DNA from: Halalkalibacter akibai JCM 9157
Lineage (GTDB): Bacteria; Bacillota; Bacilli; Bacillales; Bacillaceae_D
Length of the DNA stretch: 51,523 bases
Direction: 5' to 3'
Assembly: GCF_000513135.1 (NCBI RefSeq)
Contig: NZ_BAUV01000032.1
Span: forward strand, 1 to 51,523
Below the pieces are notes generated by a model. The model searched no databases, was not told where the DNA came from, and was given only the letters and a program-made list of their open reading frames with translations. A program made the position numbers and the translations under genes. Shown in pieces: positions 25,512-34,671 of this stretch; within the stretch, counting starts at the first letter, position 1; every line of letters starts with the position of its first letter.

Positions 25512-25560
25512 CTACTATATATGGTGTATTTTAAATAAAAGTGAGCACAATATATTGAAT
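25512..25560 (+). promoter_or_regulatory. Pair of NrdR boxes upstream of nrdJ
   Basis: Box 1 CTACTATATATGGTGT (25512-25527) and box 2 GCACAATATATTGAAT (25545-25560) each match the NrdR consensus ACACWATATATWGTGT at 13 of 16 positions or close to it, and start 33 bp apart, about three helical turns. NrdR is the ATP/dATP-sensing repressor of ribonucleotide reductase genes, so the site is in the right place. The rest of the 434-bp gap up to nrdJ shows nothing else I recognise. Confidence 0.78.
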
Positions 25561-25676
25561 CTGTCCTGATGGTTGTGGTAAGATTACGCAAGACAATCAT
25601 AAGTGCATGGACAACCATTATAAATTAGCAACTAGATTACTAGTATAGATAACCATGTGATTTTAGAGGAGGAAAA

Positions 25677-28238
25677 ATGAATGGCGATGACGATGTCAAA
25701 TGTATTACGCTAGATGTGGATCGATTAAATAAGGATATTGAACAGTTCCCACAAGTGCACCCGATTACGAGTGAGATGCACATTCAGAAAAAGGGAGTAT
25801 CTAGATTAGTAATGCTAGATAGATACACATTCAAGGATACGGAAAAGAAAACATTAAAGACTGGTGACTTTGTCGTTTTAACGGTGAAAGATGATCCTAA
25901 GTTCCCGGCACGTGGTTACGGATTCGTTATTGAACTTAATCGCGATCATAATTCAGCGAAAGTTCTTGTTGATGAAGAATTTAGAGGAGTATTAGAAGGG
26001 GAAGAAGCAGAAAGTGGAATTGTAACTCGTTCATTAGACACGATTGAAAAGCCACTCGAGCTTTTTTATGAACAAATTGCAAAAAGAAATGCTACAGGAC
26101 TCGCTTCTGTTGAAACAACAGTTGAAAAAAGACAAGAGGCATTCGAACAATTTTACGAGCAATTAGTTTCGATGAATTTTATACCAGCAGGACGTGTTCT
26201 TTATGGTGCAGGTGCTGAAACGGACGTTACATACTTCAATTGCTATGTGATGCCTTATGTAAAAGATTCAAGAGAAGGTATATCCGAACACCGTAAACAA
26301 GTAATGGAGATCATGAGCCGTGGTGGTGGAGTAGGGACGAATGGTTCTACGCTAAGACCACGTAACACTTTAGCTAGAGGAGTAAACGGAAAATCTTCTG
26401 GATCGGTTTCATGGCTTGATGATATTGCTAAATTAACTCATCTTGTTGAACAAGGTGGTTCTAGACGTGGAGCGCAGATGATCATGCTTGCTGATTGGCA
26501 TCCTGATATTCTAGAATTTATCATTTCAAAAATGCAAAATCCACGAATCCTTAGGTTTTTGTTAGAAAATACAAATGATGAGCAAATCCAGAAGCTAGTA
26601 AAGGACAAGCTGTCATTCACACCTATGAATGCAGTTGAAGAATCTATGTACCAAGGAATTCTTAACTATAGAACGATTCCTGGACAAGGTGGCTTCGATG
26701 CAAAAGTTATCCGAGAAGCAGAAGAAAAGCTCCAAGTAGGAGGAACATACTCCGTTAATAACTCGGAATTCTTAACAGGTGCAAACATTTCGGTTTGTTT
26801 AACGAAAGAATTCATGGAAGCCGTTGAGAATGACGAGGAGTATGCTCTCCGATTCCCGGATGTTGAAAACTACAATGAAATGGAAATGGCTGAGTACAAT
26901 GCTAAATGGCACGAAGTAGGTGATGTTCGTGAATGGCAGAAGCAAGGTCATTCTGTAAGAACGTATCGCATTATTAAAGCAAAGGAACTTTGGAACTTGA
27001 TTAACATTTGCGCTACCTATAGTGCAGAGCCTGGAATTTTCTTTATAGATAATGCAAATGATAAAACAAATGCCAAGGCGTATGGACAAAGTGTTGTTGC
27101 CACAAATCCATGTGGGGAACAGCCATTAGCACCATTCTCGGTTTGTAATCTTGCGGCTATTAACCTTGCTGAAATGGCAGACAAAGAAACGAAGCAAATT
27201 GATTTCGATAAACTGAAGAAGACTGTTGAAGTTGGCGTGCGTATGCAAGACAATGTCATTGATGCAACACCATACTTCTTAGAAGAGAATACAAAGCAAG
27301 CAAAAGGTGAGCGCCGTGTTGGCCTAGGCGTAATGGGTCTACATGATTTACTCATTTATTGTGAATCCGTTTATGGATCAAAAGAAGGTAATCAGCTTGT
27401 TGATCAAGTATTTGAGACAATTGCGACTACTGCTTATCGAACAAGTATAGATTTAGCAAAAGAAAAAGGAAGTTTTCCATTTCTTATTGGCCAAACAGAA
27501 GAAGAGACGCAAGAGCTTAGACATGCTTTTATTAACACGGGTTATATGAAGCAAATGCCAGAAGATATAAGAGAAGGAATTTTACAATATGGAATTCGTA
27601 ATTCGCACCTATTAACGGTTGCTCCTACTGGTAGTACAGGAACAATGGTTGGGGTATCGACTGGACTTGAGCCATATTTCTCATTCTCATATTTCCGTAG
27701 TGGACGTTTAGGGAAGTTCATTGAAGTAAAAGCCGAGATTGTCCAAGAGTACTTGGATGAAAATCCACATGTGGACGGAAACGAGCTACCTGAATGGTTT
27801 ATTTCTACAATGGAACTTTCGCCAGAAGCCCATGCCGATGTGCAATGTATTATCCAACGTTGGGTAGATAGCTCATTATCTAAAACGGTAAACGCACCTC
27901 GTGGTTATACGGTTGAACAAGTTCAAGCTCTATATGAGCGCTTATATGCCGGTGGAGCAAAAGGTGGTACGGTCTATGTTGATGGAAGCCGTGACGCGCA
28001 AGTATTATCTCTTAAAGCAGAAGAAAATCGTTTTGATGAGGAATTAACAGATTCAAACCCTACGTCAGAGCAAAAAATTGTGTTAATTGATACGATATCT
28101 GATCTTAGATCAACTAATGTAACAATTGGTTCTGAGGTTGGAAACACATGTCCTGTTTGTCGTGAAGGTAAAGTAGAAGACCTAGGCGGCTGCAATACGT
28201 GTACAAGTTGTGGAGCTCAGTTAAAGTGTGGTTTATAA
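25677..28238 (+). CDS. nrdJ: Class II (adenosylcobalamin-dependent) ribonucleoside reductase
   Basis: An 853-residue B12-dependent reductase making deoxynucleotides without oxygen or metal cofactor assembly. An N-terminal substrate-binding region is followed by FNCYVMPYVKDSREGI, SRGGGVGTNGSTLRP, the active-site NPCGEQPL loop, APTGSTGTMVG and the redox tail (CPVC, CNTCTSCGAQLKCGL) that recharges the active site. The ATG is preceded by AGAGGAGGAAA. NrdR boxes lie 120-165 bp upstream. Monocistronic, ended by a strong terminator. Confidence 0.96.
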   Translation: MNGDDDVKCITLDVDRLNKDIEQFPQVHPITSEMHIQKKGVSRLVMLDRYTFKDTEKKTLKTGDFVVLTVKDDPKFPARGYGFVIELNRDHNSAKVLVDEEFRGVLEGEEAESGIVTRSLDTIEKPLELFYEQIAKRNATGLASVETTVEKRQEAFEQFYEQLVSMNFIPAGRVLYGAGAETDVTYFNCYVMPYVKDSREGISEHRKQVMEIMSRGGGVGTNGSTLRPRNTLARGVNGKSSGSVSWLDDIAKLTHLVEQGGSRRGAQMIMLADWHPDILEFIISKMQNPRILRFLLENTNDEQIQKLVKDKLSFTPMNAVEESMYQGILNYRTIPGQGGFDAKVIREAEEKLQVGGTYSVNNSEFLTGANISVCLTKEFMEAVENDEEYALRFPDVENYNEMEMAEYNAKWHEVGDVREWQKQGHSVRTYRIIKAKELWNLINICATYSAEPGIFFIDNANDKTNAKAYGQSVVATNPCGEQPLAPFSVCNLAAINLAEMADKETKQIDFDKLKKTVEVGVRMQDNVIDATPYFLEENTKQAKGERRVGLGVMGLHDLLIYCESVYGSKEGNQLVDQVFETIATTAYRTSIDLAKEKGSFPFLIGQTEEETQELRHAFINTGYMKQMPEDIREGILQYGIRNSHLLTVAPTGSTGTMVGVSTGLEPYFSFSYFRSGRLGKFIEVKAEIVQEYLDENPHVDGNELPEWFISTMELSPEAHADVQCIIQRWVDSSLSKTVNAPRGYTVEQVQALYERLYAGGAKGGTVYVDGSRDAQVLSLKAEENRFDEELTDSNPTSEQKIVLIDTISDLRSTNVTIGSEVGNTCPVCREGKVEDLGGCNTCTSCGAQLKCGL

Positions 28239-28248
28239 TTTTACAAAG

Positions 28249-28284
28249 AAGCTGAAGGGAAAATATCCCCTCAGCTTTTTTTTT
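28249..28284 (+). terminator. Terminator of nrdJ
   Basis: AAGCTGAAGGG/CCCCTCAGCTT with loop AAAATAT, followed by nine T. Confidence 0.9.
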
Positions 28285-28349
28285 CTATTTTATGGCTGGC
28301 TTATTTTTAAGGATGTGCGCAAGCTAAAAAAAAAGAGAGGTGCTTAAAG

Positions 28350-29375
28350 TTGAAACCATTTAAACCACAATTGATCTATATTGAACCGGGCGCACTTGAA
28401 TACCCGTTAGGACGTGAGCTAAAAGATAAATTTGAAAAAGAAGGCGTGGAAATTAGAGAAACAACTTCTCATAACCAGGTTAGAAATATTCCTGGCGATA
28501 ATGAACTCCAACAATATCGCAATGCAAAATCAACGTTGGTGATTGGAGTAAGAAAAACATTGAAATTTGATACGTCTAAACCATCGGCGGAATATGCAAT
28601 ACCTCTTGCGACTGGATGTATGGGGCATTGCCATTATTGTTATTTACAAACAACATTAGGAAACAAGCCTTATATCCGTACTTATGTTAATTTAGAAGAA
28701 ATTTTTGATTCAGCTGACAAGTATATGAAAGAAAGAAGTCCAGACATTACTCGATTTGAAGCAGCTTGTACTTCAGATGTAGTCGGTCTTGACCACTTAA
28801 CCCATTCATTAAAAAAAACAATTGAATATATGGGTCAAACCGATTTAGGACGACTTCGTTTTGTAACGAAGTATCATCACGTTGATCATTTGCTTGATGC
28901 GAAACATAACGGCAATACACGTTTTCGTTTTAGTGTAAACTCTGATCATGTAATTAAGCAATTTGAACCAGGAACGTCCTCATTCTTAGAAAGAATTGAA
29001 GCGGCAGGAAAAGTGGCAAAAGCAGATTACCCACTAGGCTTTATCGTTGCACCGCTTATTTTACATGATAAGTGGAAAGAGGGATATTATGATCTTTTTG
29101 AACGACTAGAAGCAATTTTGCCTCATTATGCGAAAAAAGACTTGACGTTTGAGTTAATTCAACATCGCTTTACGAAAACGGCGAAAAATATTATCCAAAA
29201 AAGATATCCAAAGTCTAAACTTGAGATGAATGAAGAAGAAAGAAAATATAAATGGGGTCGTTATGGAAGAGGGAAATATGTTTATAAAAACGAACAAGCT
29301 GATGACTTAAAAGAGACTATTCAAACTTATATTGATCGTTTCTTCCCAGAAGCAAAGTTAGAATACTTCACATAA
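28350..29375 (+). CDS. splB: Spore photoproduct lyase
   Basis: A 341-residue radical-SAM enzyme that reverses the spore photoproduct thymine dimer during germination. The [4Fe-4S] motif CMGHCHYC is at Cys90/94/97, and Cys140 in FEAACTSD is the hydrogen-donating cysteine (Cys141 in B. subtilis). Start is TTG 28350 with AGAGAGGTG upstream. No splA precedes it. It is a spore gene, so forespore sigma-G control is expected, but I could not pin down the promoter. Confidence 0.96.
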   Translation: MKPFKPQLIYIEPGALEYPLGRELKDKFEKEGVEIRETTSHNQVRNIPGDNELQQYRNAKSTLVIGVRKTLKFDTSKPSAEYAIPLATGCMGHCHYCYLQTTLGNKPYIRTYVNLEEIFDSADKYMKERSPDITRFEAACTSDVVGLDHLTHSLKKTIEYMGQTDLGRLRFVTKYHHVDHLLDAKHNGNTRFRFSVNSDHVIKQFEPGTSSFLERIEAAGKVAKADYPLGFIVAPLILHDKWKEGYYDLFERLEAILPHYAKKDLTFELIQHRFTKTAKNIIQKRYPKSKLEMNEEERKYKWGRYGRGKYVYKNEQADDLKETIQTYIDRFFPEAKLEYFT

Positions 29376-29530
29376 AACGATCTTCATGATTGTCCTCTCA
29401 CTGTATTCTGTTGTAAAATAGAATTGTTGCTTAATTTTAGTAACTTTTTATTTAATAGTAGAATATATTAACACAACTGTTATTTTGAGTGGTGGTAGCT
29501 GTATAACGGCTAAAAATTGGAGGGGACACT

Positions 29531-29953
29531 ATGCCAACACCTAGTATGGAAGATTATTTAGAGCGAATTTATATGTTGATTGAGGAGAAGGGCTACGCCA
29601 GAGTATCCGATATCGCAGAGGCATTAGAAGTCCACCCTTCATCAGTAACAAAAATGGTACAAAAACTTGATAAAAGTGAATATTTAATATATGAACGGTA
29701 CCGTGGACTAGTCCTTACCGCAAAGGGGAAAAAAATTGGCAAACGCTTAGTCTATCGTCATGAATTATTAGAAGACTTTATGCGCCTTATTGGGGTCGAT
29801 GATTCTCATGTGTATCAGGATGTGGAAGGAATTGAACATCATCTTAGTTGGGATGCTATAGATCGAATTGGAGATCTTGTTCAATATTTCCAGGAACAAC
29901 AAGAAAGAATTGATGCTCTTCGTGAGATTCAAAAACAAAACGAAGAAGATTAA
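29531..29953 (+). CDS. mntR: Manganese-dependent transcriptional regulator MntR
   Basis: A 140-residue DtxR-family repressor of manganese uptake. Winged HTH at residues 1-70, dimerisation helices after. The metal ligands match B. subtilis exactly: Asp8, Glu11, His77, Glu99, Glu102 and His103. ATTGGAGGGGAC precedes the ATG. It is in its usual place after lipM and the inserted genes and before yqhO. Confidence 0.96.
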   Translation: MPTPSMEDYLERIYMLIEEKGYARVSDIAEALEVHPSSVTKMVQKLDKSEYLIYERYRGLVLTAKGKKIGKRLVYRHELLEDFMRLIGVDDSHVYQDVEGIEHHLSWDAIDRIGDLVQYFQEQQERIDALREIQKQNEED

Positions 29954-29986
29954 AAACATTCGCTTATAAGCGAGTGTTTTTTATTT
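29950..29986 (+). terminator. Terminator of mntR
   Basis: AAAACATTCGCTTA/TAAGCGAGTGTTTT stem followed by a T-rich run. Confidence 0.88.
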
Positions 29987-30050
29987 TTGTTAAATTAATA
30001 AGGTCGTACCACCTAATTTATATCATATGGTGTAAGTGGGAGGTGATCAT

Positions 30051-30947
30051 ATGATTGTCGATGGTGTGTTTGCAGGCGGAGGAGTTAAAGCTTTTGCCTT
30101 TGTTGGAGCCCTTCAGGTTATGGAAGAGAGGGGCTATCAATTTGACCGTTTAGGAGGAACAAGTGCTGGTGCTATTGTTGCAGCTTTAATAAAAGTTGGA
30201 TATACAAGTGCTGAAATTTTTAGATTACTTGATGAATTAGATATAGAATCTTTTAAAGATGAGAGAATGTCTGTTGTCCCGTTTACGATCGCAAAATGGA
30301 TTCATATGTATTATCGACTAGGCTTATATAAAGGGAATGCTTTAGAGGAGTGGTTGAAAAAAGTACTTGAAGCAAAAGGAGTAAAAACGTTCGGCGATTT
30401 GCCACACGGATCGTTGCGTATCATTGCTTCTGATTTATCAAAAGGAAAATTATTAGTCTTGCCAGATGATTTAGAGCAATATGGAGTAATCCCAGATAGA
30501 TTTCCAGTAGCAAGAGCAATTCGAATGAGTTGTAGTATACCCTTTTTCTTTGAACCAGTTAAAATCTATGATCGTGGAAGTGGAGGAAAAGCTTCTTATG
30601 TTGTCGATGGAGGATTATTAAGTAATTTTCCTTTATGGCTGTTTATGGATGGCAAAATGAAAAGGTGGAAGCGCCCTGTGATTGGTTTTCAATTGAAACC
30701 TGAATTGAGCCAAATGCCCCCTAAAAAAATTAAAAATGCTGTTACTTTATACCGGGCTTTGTTTGAAACGATGAGCTCTGCCCATGATATAAAATACGTA
30801 GACACAGACGATGCGAAGAATGTGGTCTTTATACCGGTTTTGGATGTTAAGGCCACGGACTTTGAGTTATCTGAGGAGCAAAAGGAAAATCTAATTGTTT
30901 TAGGGAAAGAGGAGACTACTCATTTTCTCAAGAATTGGAGTTATTAA
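30051..30947 (+). CDS. yqhO: Patatin-like phospholipase family protein YqhO
   Basis: A 298-residue patatin/RssA-type serine hydrolase. The oxyanion loop GGGVKAFAF is near the start, the nucleophile elbow GTSAG at about residues 37-41 and the catalytic Asp in VVDGG at about 185. The substrate is unknown, probably a lipid ester. Start is ATG 30051 (MIVDGVFAGGG) with GGGAGGTGAT 5 bases upstream; an upstream in-frame GTG overlaps this site and is not the start. Convergent with yqhP. Confidence 0.92.
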   Translation: MIVDGVFAGGGVKAFAFVGALQVMEERGYQFDRLGGTSAGAIVAALIKVGYTSAEIFRLLDELDIESFKDERMSVVPFTIAKWIHMYYRLGLYKGNALEEWLKKVLEAKGVKTFGDLPHGSLRIIASDLSKGKLLVLPDDLEQYGVIPDRFPVARAIRMSCSIPFFFEPVKIYDRGSGGKASYVVDGGLLSNFPLWLFMDGKMKRWKRPVIGFQLKPELSQMPPKKIKNAVTLYRALFETMSSAHDIKYVDTDDAKNVVFIPVLDVKATDFELSEEQKENLIVLGKEETTHFLKNWSY

Positions 30948-30992
30948 AAAGAAGAATCGAGTGTTTAAAAAAACGCTCGATTCTTCTTTTTA
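30947..30992. terminator. Bidirectional terminator between yqhO and yqhP
   Basis: AAGAAGAATCGAGTGTTT pairs with AAACGCTCGATTCTTCTT (one G-T pair) and is followed by a T-rich run. Its right half overlaps the yqhP 3' end. Confidence 0.88.
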
Positions 30993-31375
30993 TTTTTTTT
31001 GCCTTCAATGACGGTTAAATTATGGTTCTCACGACGTTTTTTCACGACTCTGACGGGCCTCTTCTTAGGTACAGTCGTTATTTTTTTATTAGGGCGAAGA
31101 ACGGTAGTTGGTGAAGCTGAAGTGTGACGCTGTGTGCTCGTTCTTTTCGCTTTCTGGAGTTGTGCTCGACTTGGACCACTTTGAGATGGAAACAAAGGGG
31201 TTCCATATCTCCTAGACATAAACCAACGATAGATTAAGAAGAATAAGGCAACAAATCCTACTATCATCAATATTCTTGTTAAAAAACCTAAAGGGTTAAA
31301 AATAAGCTCGTAACCGAGGCCAATGAATGCCAAAACTAAAACACCAGGAACGATGTACTTCATGATTGAACGCAT
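30965..31375 (-). CDS. yqhP: SA1362 family membrane protein YqhP
   Basis: A 136-residue protein: two hydrophobic helices (about 5-23 and 30-50), then a long, lysine- and arginine-rich, poorly ordered tail. The layout and the start MRSIMKYIVPGVLVLAF fit the SA1362/YqhP family of Firmicutes, function unknown. Start at ATG 31375, 7 bases after GGAGGTGC; an in-frame ATG 78 bp earlier has no ribosome binding site. Confidence 0.85.
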   Translation of the reverse strand: MRSIMKYIVPGVLVLAFIGLGYELIFNPLGFLTRILMIVGFVALFFLIYRWFMSRRYGTPLFPSQSGPSRAQLQKAKRTSTQRHTSASPTTVLRPNKKITTVPKKRPVRVVKKRRENHNLTVIEGKKNKKKNRAFF

Positions 31376-31702
31376 CGTCTGCACCTCCAAAATATTGATG
31401 GAATAGGAATTAGGATCATTTATTGAGTTGCATCTAATAGTTAGCTTAATCACACTTTAAAGGACAGCTTGCCCACCGTATGGAAACTTAGATTTAACCT
31501 TAATGATAATAGCCTATCTACCTATAATAATTCTACATGAATTTTATAAAATCCTCTATTGTAAACGTGGAGTGAAATAAGTTATAAAAACATTTTTTTA
31601 TTATTATACCCAATTAACCAATGTTTCATTCTAGCTAGACAAGGATTATTTTTGTGATTTTCATGATTATAAACGGACATACTAGAATTGGAGGTGGTAA
31701 GT
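31376..31702. other. Divergent intergenic region yqhP/yqhR
   Basis: About 330 bp, AT-rich, with no gene. yqhQ, which lies between yqhP and yqhR in B. subtilis, is not present. No clear promoter pair could be assigned. Confidence 0.5.
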
Positions 31703-32170
31703 TTGGAAAAAAGACAAGAACAACAAATGTCCTATCCAATGAAAGTTGCTTTGATCGGGTTGTTTGGTGGCTTAATTTGGTCGTTTATAGGCTACTTCAC
31801 TTTTTATTTTCATTTTATTCGTGTAGGCCCTGCGTTAGCATTAATGCCATTTGCTCTAGGAGATTGGAAAGACACGTATTTAGGTCAGTTAGTAGGGATA
31901 GGGGTTATATCTGTACTTTCGATAGGCGTTGCCTTCTTATACCGACTTGTGCTCCAAAAGATCAATAAAATCTGGGCTGGTGTTGGCTTTGGGTTAGGAT
32001 TATGGTTAATTGTATTTTATGTTTTAAATCCCATTTTTCCTGGTTTAAAGTCAGTGCAAAATCTTGATTTGAATACGATTATTACATCAATTTGTTTATA
32101 TGTTTTATACGGAACATTTATCGGGTATTCAATTTCTTATGAATATGCAGAGCAACAAAGGAATGTATAG
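31703..32170 (+). CDS. yqhR: Conserved membrane protein YqhR
   Basis: A 155-residue integral membrane protein with four to five hydrophobic helices, matching the YqhR family (LIWSFIGYFTFYFHF and GPALALMPFALGDWK). Function unknown. Start is TTG 31703 (LEKRQEQQMSYPMK), 5 bases after GGAGGTGG; the earlier in-frame TTG overlaps that site. Confidence 0.88.
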   Translation: MEKRQEQQMSYPMKVALIGLFGGLIWSFIGYFTFYFHFIRVGPALALMPFALGDWKDTYLGQLVGIGVISVLSIGVAFLYRLVLQKINKIWAGVGFGLGLWLIVFYVLNPIFPGLKSVQNLDLNTIITSICLYVLYGTFIGYSISYEYAEQQRNV

Positions 32171-32283
32171 GCTTCTCCTATTAAACTTTATGCTACAATA
32201 AACTATGTAGCAATCCTAAACAAATCTAGGATATTAAAGGGTGTTGTTGTCTGGCAACAATAACAAAAGGGAGTGGCCTAAGA

Positions 32284-33354
32284 ATGAGTCGTATTGAGAA
32301 ATTAAGATCAAAATTAAGAGATCATGAGATTGATGGACTACTTGTAACGAGTACGTATAACAGACAGTATTTGACGAATTTTACTGGAACAGCAGGAGTA
32401 GCGATTATTTCAGAGCAAAAAGCTATATTTATTACAGATTTCCGTTATGTTGAGCAAGCGAAGGAACAAGCAACAGGCTTCGAAATTGTTCAACATACTG
32501 GTCCCATTTTTGAAGAAGTAGCTAAACAAGTTGCAAAACTAGGGTTAAAGCAATTAGGGTTTGAGCAATCACATCTTACATACGAAGCACACCAAACATA
32601 TGCAAAGGCTATTGAAACTGCTTCTTTAGTCCCTATCTCAGGTTTAGTAGAGGATTTGCGATTAATTAAGGACACACAAGAGATTAAGATGATTCAGGAT
32701 GCGGCTGACATCGCAGATGCTGCATTTACGCACATCCTTACTTTCATTAAACCTGGAGTTACTGAACTAGCGGTTTCAAATGAACTTGAATTCTTCATGA
32801 GAAAGCAAGGAGCGACTAGTTCATCATTTGATATTATTGTAGCATCTGGTTATAGGTCTGCTCTTCCACATGGTGTGGCAAGTGAGAAAGTGATTGAAAA
32901 AGGTGAATTAGTTACATTAGATTTTGGAGCATACTTAAAGGGCTATTGTTCAGATATTACAAGAACGATAGCTGTCGGTGAAGTAAGTAGCGAATTGAAA
33001 ACTATTTATAACACTGTTCTTGAGGCTCAACTTCTAGGTATGAAAGGAATTAGACCTGGCATCACCGGAAAACAAGCAGATGCTCTAACTCGTGATTATA
33101 TTACGGAAAAAGGGTATGGCGAATATTTCGGGCATTCAACAGGTCACGGTTTAGGAATGGAAGTTCATGAAGGACCTGGGTTATCTATGAAATCAAATAC
33201 TGTTTTGGCGCCGGGAATGGTTGTTACAGTAGAGCCTGGTATTTATATAGCTGGTGTTGGTGGTACGAGAATTGAAGATGACACGCTAATCACACCAGAA
33301 GGTAATAAAACTTTTACACATTCAACAAAAGAACTATTAATTGTTGGGGAGTAA
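32284..33354 (+). CDS. yqhT: Xaa-Pro peptidase (M24 family) YqhT
   Basis: A 356-residue M24 metallopeptidase that cleaves an N-terminal residue ahead of proline. N-terminal creatinase-like domain to about 125, then the pita-bread domain with metal ligands in LDFGAYLKGYCSDITRT, HSTGHGLGMEVHE, VEPGIY and GTRIEDD. AGTGGCCTAAG precedes the ATG. It sits directly before efp, as in many Bacillus; efp depends on proline-rich stalling, a thematic link only. Confidence 0.95.
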   Translation: MSRIEKLRSKLRDHEIDGLLVTSTYNRQYLTNFTGTAGVAIISEQKAIFITDFRYVEQAKEQATGFEIVQHTGPIFEEVAKQVAKLGLKQLGFEQSHLTYEAHQTYAKAIETASLVPISGLVEDLRLIKDTQEIKMIQDAADIADAAFTHILTFIKPGVTELAVSNELEFFMRKQGATSSSFDIIVASGYRSALPHGVASEKVIEKGELVTLDFGAYLKGYCSDITRTIAVGEVSSELKTIYNTVLEAQLLGMKGIRPGITGKQADALTRDYITEKGYGEYFGHSTGHGLGMEVHEGPGLSMKSNTVLAPGMVVTVEPGIYIAGVGGTRIEDDTLITPEGNKTFTHSTKELLIVGE

Positions 33355-33448
33355 GGTAATTTTGTGGAGAAAGTTTTTCAAAGCTGTGGTATAGTAATGG
33401 TTGTGACTGAATGTCCAAGTTTTGGATGTAAAGATGGAGGAATAATGA

Positions 33449-34006
33449 ATGATCTCAGTAAATGATTTTAAAACAGGATTAACGATTGAAGTGGATAACG
33501 GATTATGGCAAGTAATGGAATTCCAACATGTAAAGCCAGGTAAAGGAGCAGCTTTTGTTCGTTCTAAATTACGTAACTTACGTACTGGATCTGTTCAAGA
33601 GAAAACATTCCGTGCTGGTGAAAAAGTATCAAAAGCTCATATCGAAAATCGTCGTATGGCTTACCTATATGAAAGTGGTGGGATGCACACTTTCATGGAC
33701 AACGAGTCTTATGAGCAAATTGAATTAACTTCTGAGCAAATTGCTCATGAACTGAAATTCTTAAAAGAAAATATGGTTGTACAAATCATGACGTTCCAAG
33801 GCGAGACTTTAGGAGTTGAAGTACCTAATACAGTTGAGCTAGAAGTGACTGAAACAGAACCAGGTATTAAAGGAGATACGGCATCAGGCGGCACAAAGCC
33901 AGCTACATTAGAAACAGGCTTAACTGTACAAGTGCCATTCTTTGTTAACCAAGGTGATGTTTTAATTATTGATACACGTAACAGTGCGTACGTATCACGT
34001 GCATAG
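33449..34006 (+). CDS. efp: Elongation factor P
   Basis: A 185-residue EF-P with three beta-barrel domains. It relieves ribosome stalling at polyproline. The KOW-like tip [10 protein letters not shown] carries Lys32, the residue modified with 5-aminopentanol in Bacillus; the PGKGAA loop is kept. AATGGAGGAATA precedes ATG. Ended by a strong terminator. Confidence 0.98.
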   Translation: MISVNDFKTGLTIEVDNGLWQVMEFQHVKPGKGAAFVRSKLRNLRTGSVQEKTFRAGEKVSKAHIENRRMAYLYESGGMHTFMDNESYEQIELTSEQIAHELKFLKENMVVQIMTFQGETLGVEVPNTVELEVTETEPGIKGDTASGGTKPATLETGLTVQVPFFVNQGDVLIIDTRNSAYVSRA

Positions 34007-34008
34007 CA

Positions 34009-34048
34009 TAAAAGCAAGTTGGTTTCTAAAAACCAACTTGCTTTTTTT
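34009..34048 (+). terminator. Terminator of efp
   Basis: AAAGCAAGTTGGTTT/AAACCAACTTGCTTT with loop CTA-type, followed by T7. Confidence 0.92.
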
Positions 34049-34293
34049 GTTGGGGGTCTGACCCCCAACACGGTAACGAGGAGAAGTGTTAAAGTGTTGG
34101 AGTTCGTTAGCAAGCTTCAGAAAAAAGGAATGGAATACAACTTTGCTGTCACTATGGAATGAAGGGAACCATCCAATTTAATGCGACGCAATTAATAGGA
34201 TGCGTTCATGGTGTAAGAGCAGAAAAAGGTATAATGAGCCTTTTTCTGGGCTCTTACTTTTAGGCTTTAAAGCGGTGGGGGTCAGACCCCCAC
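34048..34293. repeat. Segment bounded by GGGGGTC palindromes
   Basis: The 23-bp palindrome TGTTGGGGGTCTGACCCCCA(ACA) at 34048-34070 and the palindrome GTGGGGGTCAGACCCCCAC at 34275-34293 bound about 205 bp. They share GGGGGTC-N-GACCCCC, with T and A at the centre, so the second equals the complement of the first. This REP-like sequence is known from Bacillus intergenic regions. Inside are the GAGCC...GGCTC hairpin with T-rich loop (about 34235-34252) and no credible gene. Confidence 0.65.
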
Positions 34294-34374
34294 AAAAAGC
34301 TCGTCTTTTTTAGTTCTGAATATGACTGTCGCTTCATAGGTTGTACAAAGTGATCTTTGAGTTGAGGTGGAAGT

Positions 34375-34656
34375 ATGAAGACGTGGTTCTACACGATAGA
34401 AATGGCATTACTTGTTATGGTTGGTTTGAGGGTGATATCAGGGTTAATTGAGCTAACAGTAGCGGGATTGATCTTGAAGTTTAACAGCATTGAAAAAGCA
34501 GTTGCCTTAAATGCAGTTCTGGCAATTGTTGGACCAACTATTTTTATCACATCCGTGGCCATTGGTTTAGTTGGAATGTCTGATAAACTTTCTCTTTCTA
34601 AATTTGTTTTCATAGGGGCTGGCGTAGTATTAATTCTTGTCGGAATTAGGAAATAA
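34375..34656 (+). CDS. yqhV: DUF2619 membrane protein YqhV
   Basis: A 93-residue protein with three hydrophobic helices, matching the YqhV/DUF2619 family that always precedes spoIIIAA. AGGTGGAAG precedes the ATG. It is 15 bp ahead of spoIIIAA and is probably cotranscribed with it in the mother cell; the function is unknown. Confidence 0.9.
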   Translation: MKTWFYTIEMALLVMVGLRVISGLIELTVAGLILKFNSIEKAVALNAVLAIVGPTIFITSVAIGLVGMSDKLSLSKFVFIGAGVVLILVGIRK

Positions 34657-34671
34657 GGAGGGTAGGTTAAC

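Noticed and set aside
29768-29959. 63-residue - strand frame across the mntR 3' end
   Set aside because: It is antisense to a well-established gene with conserved metal ligands, and has no initiation site.
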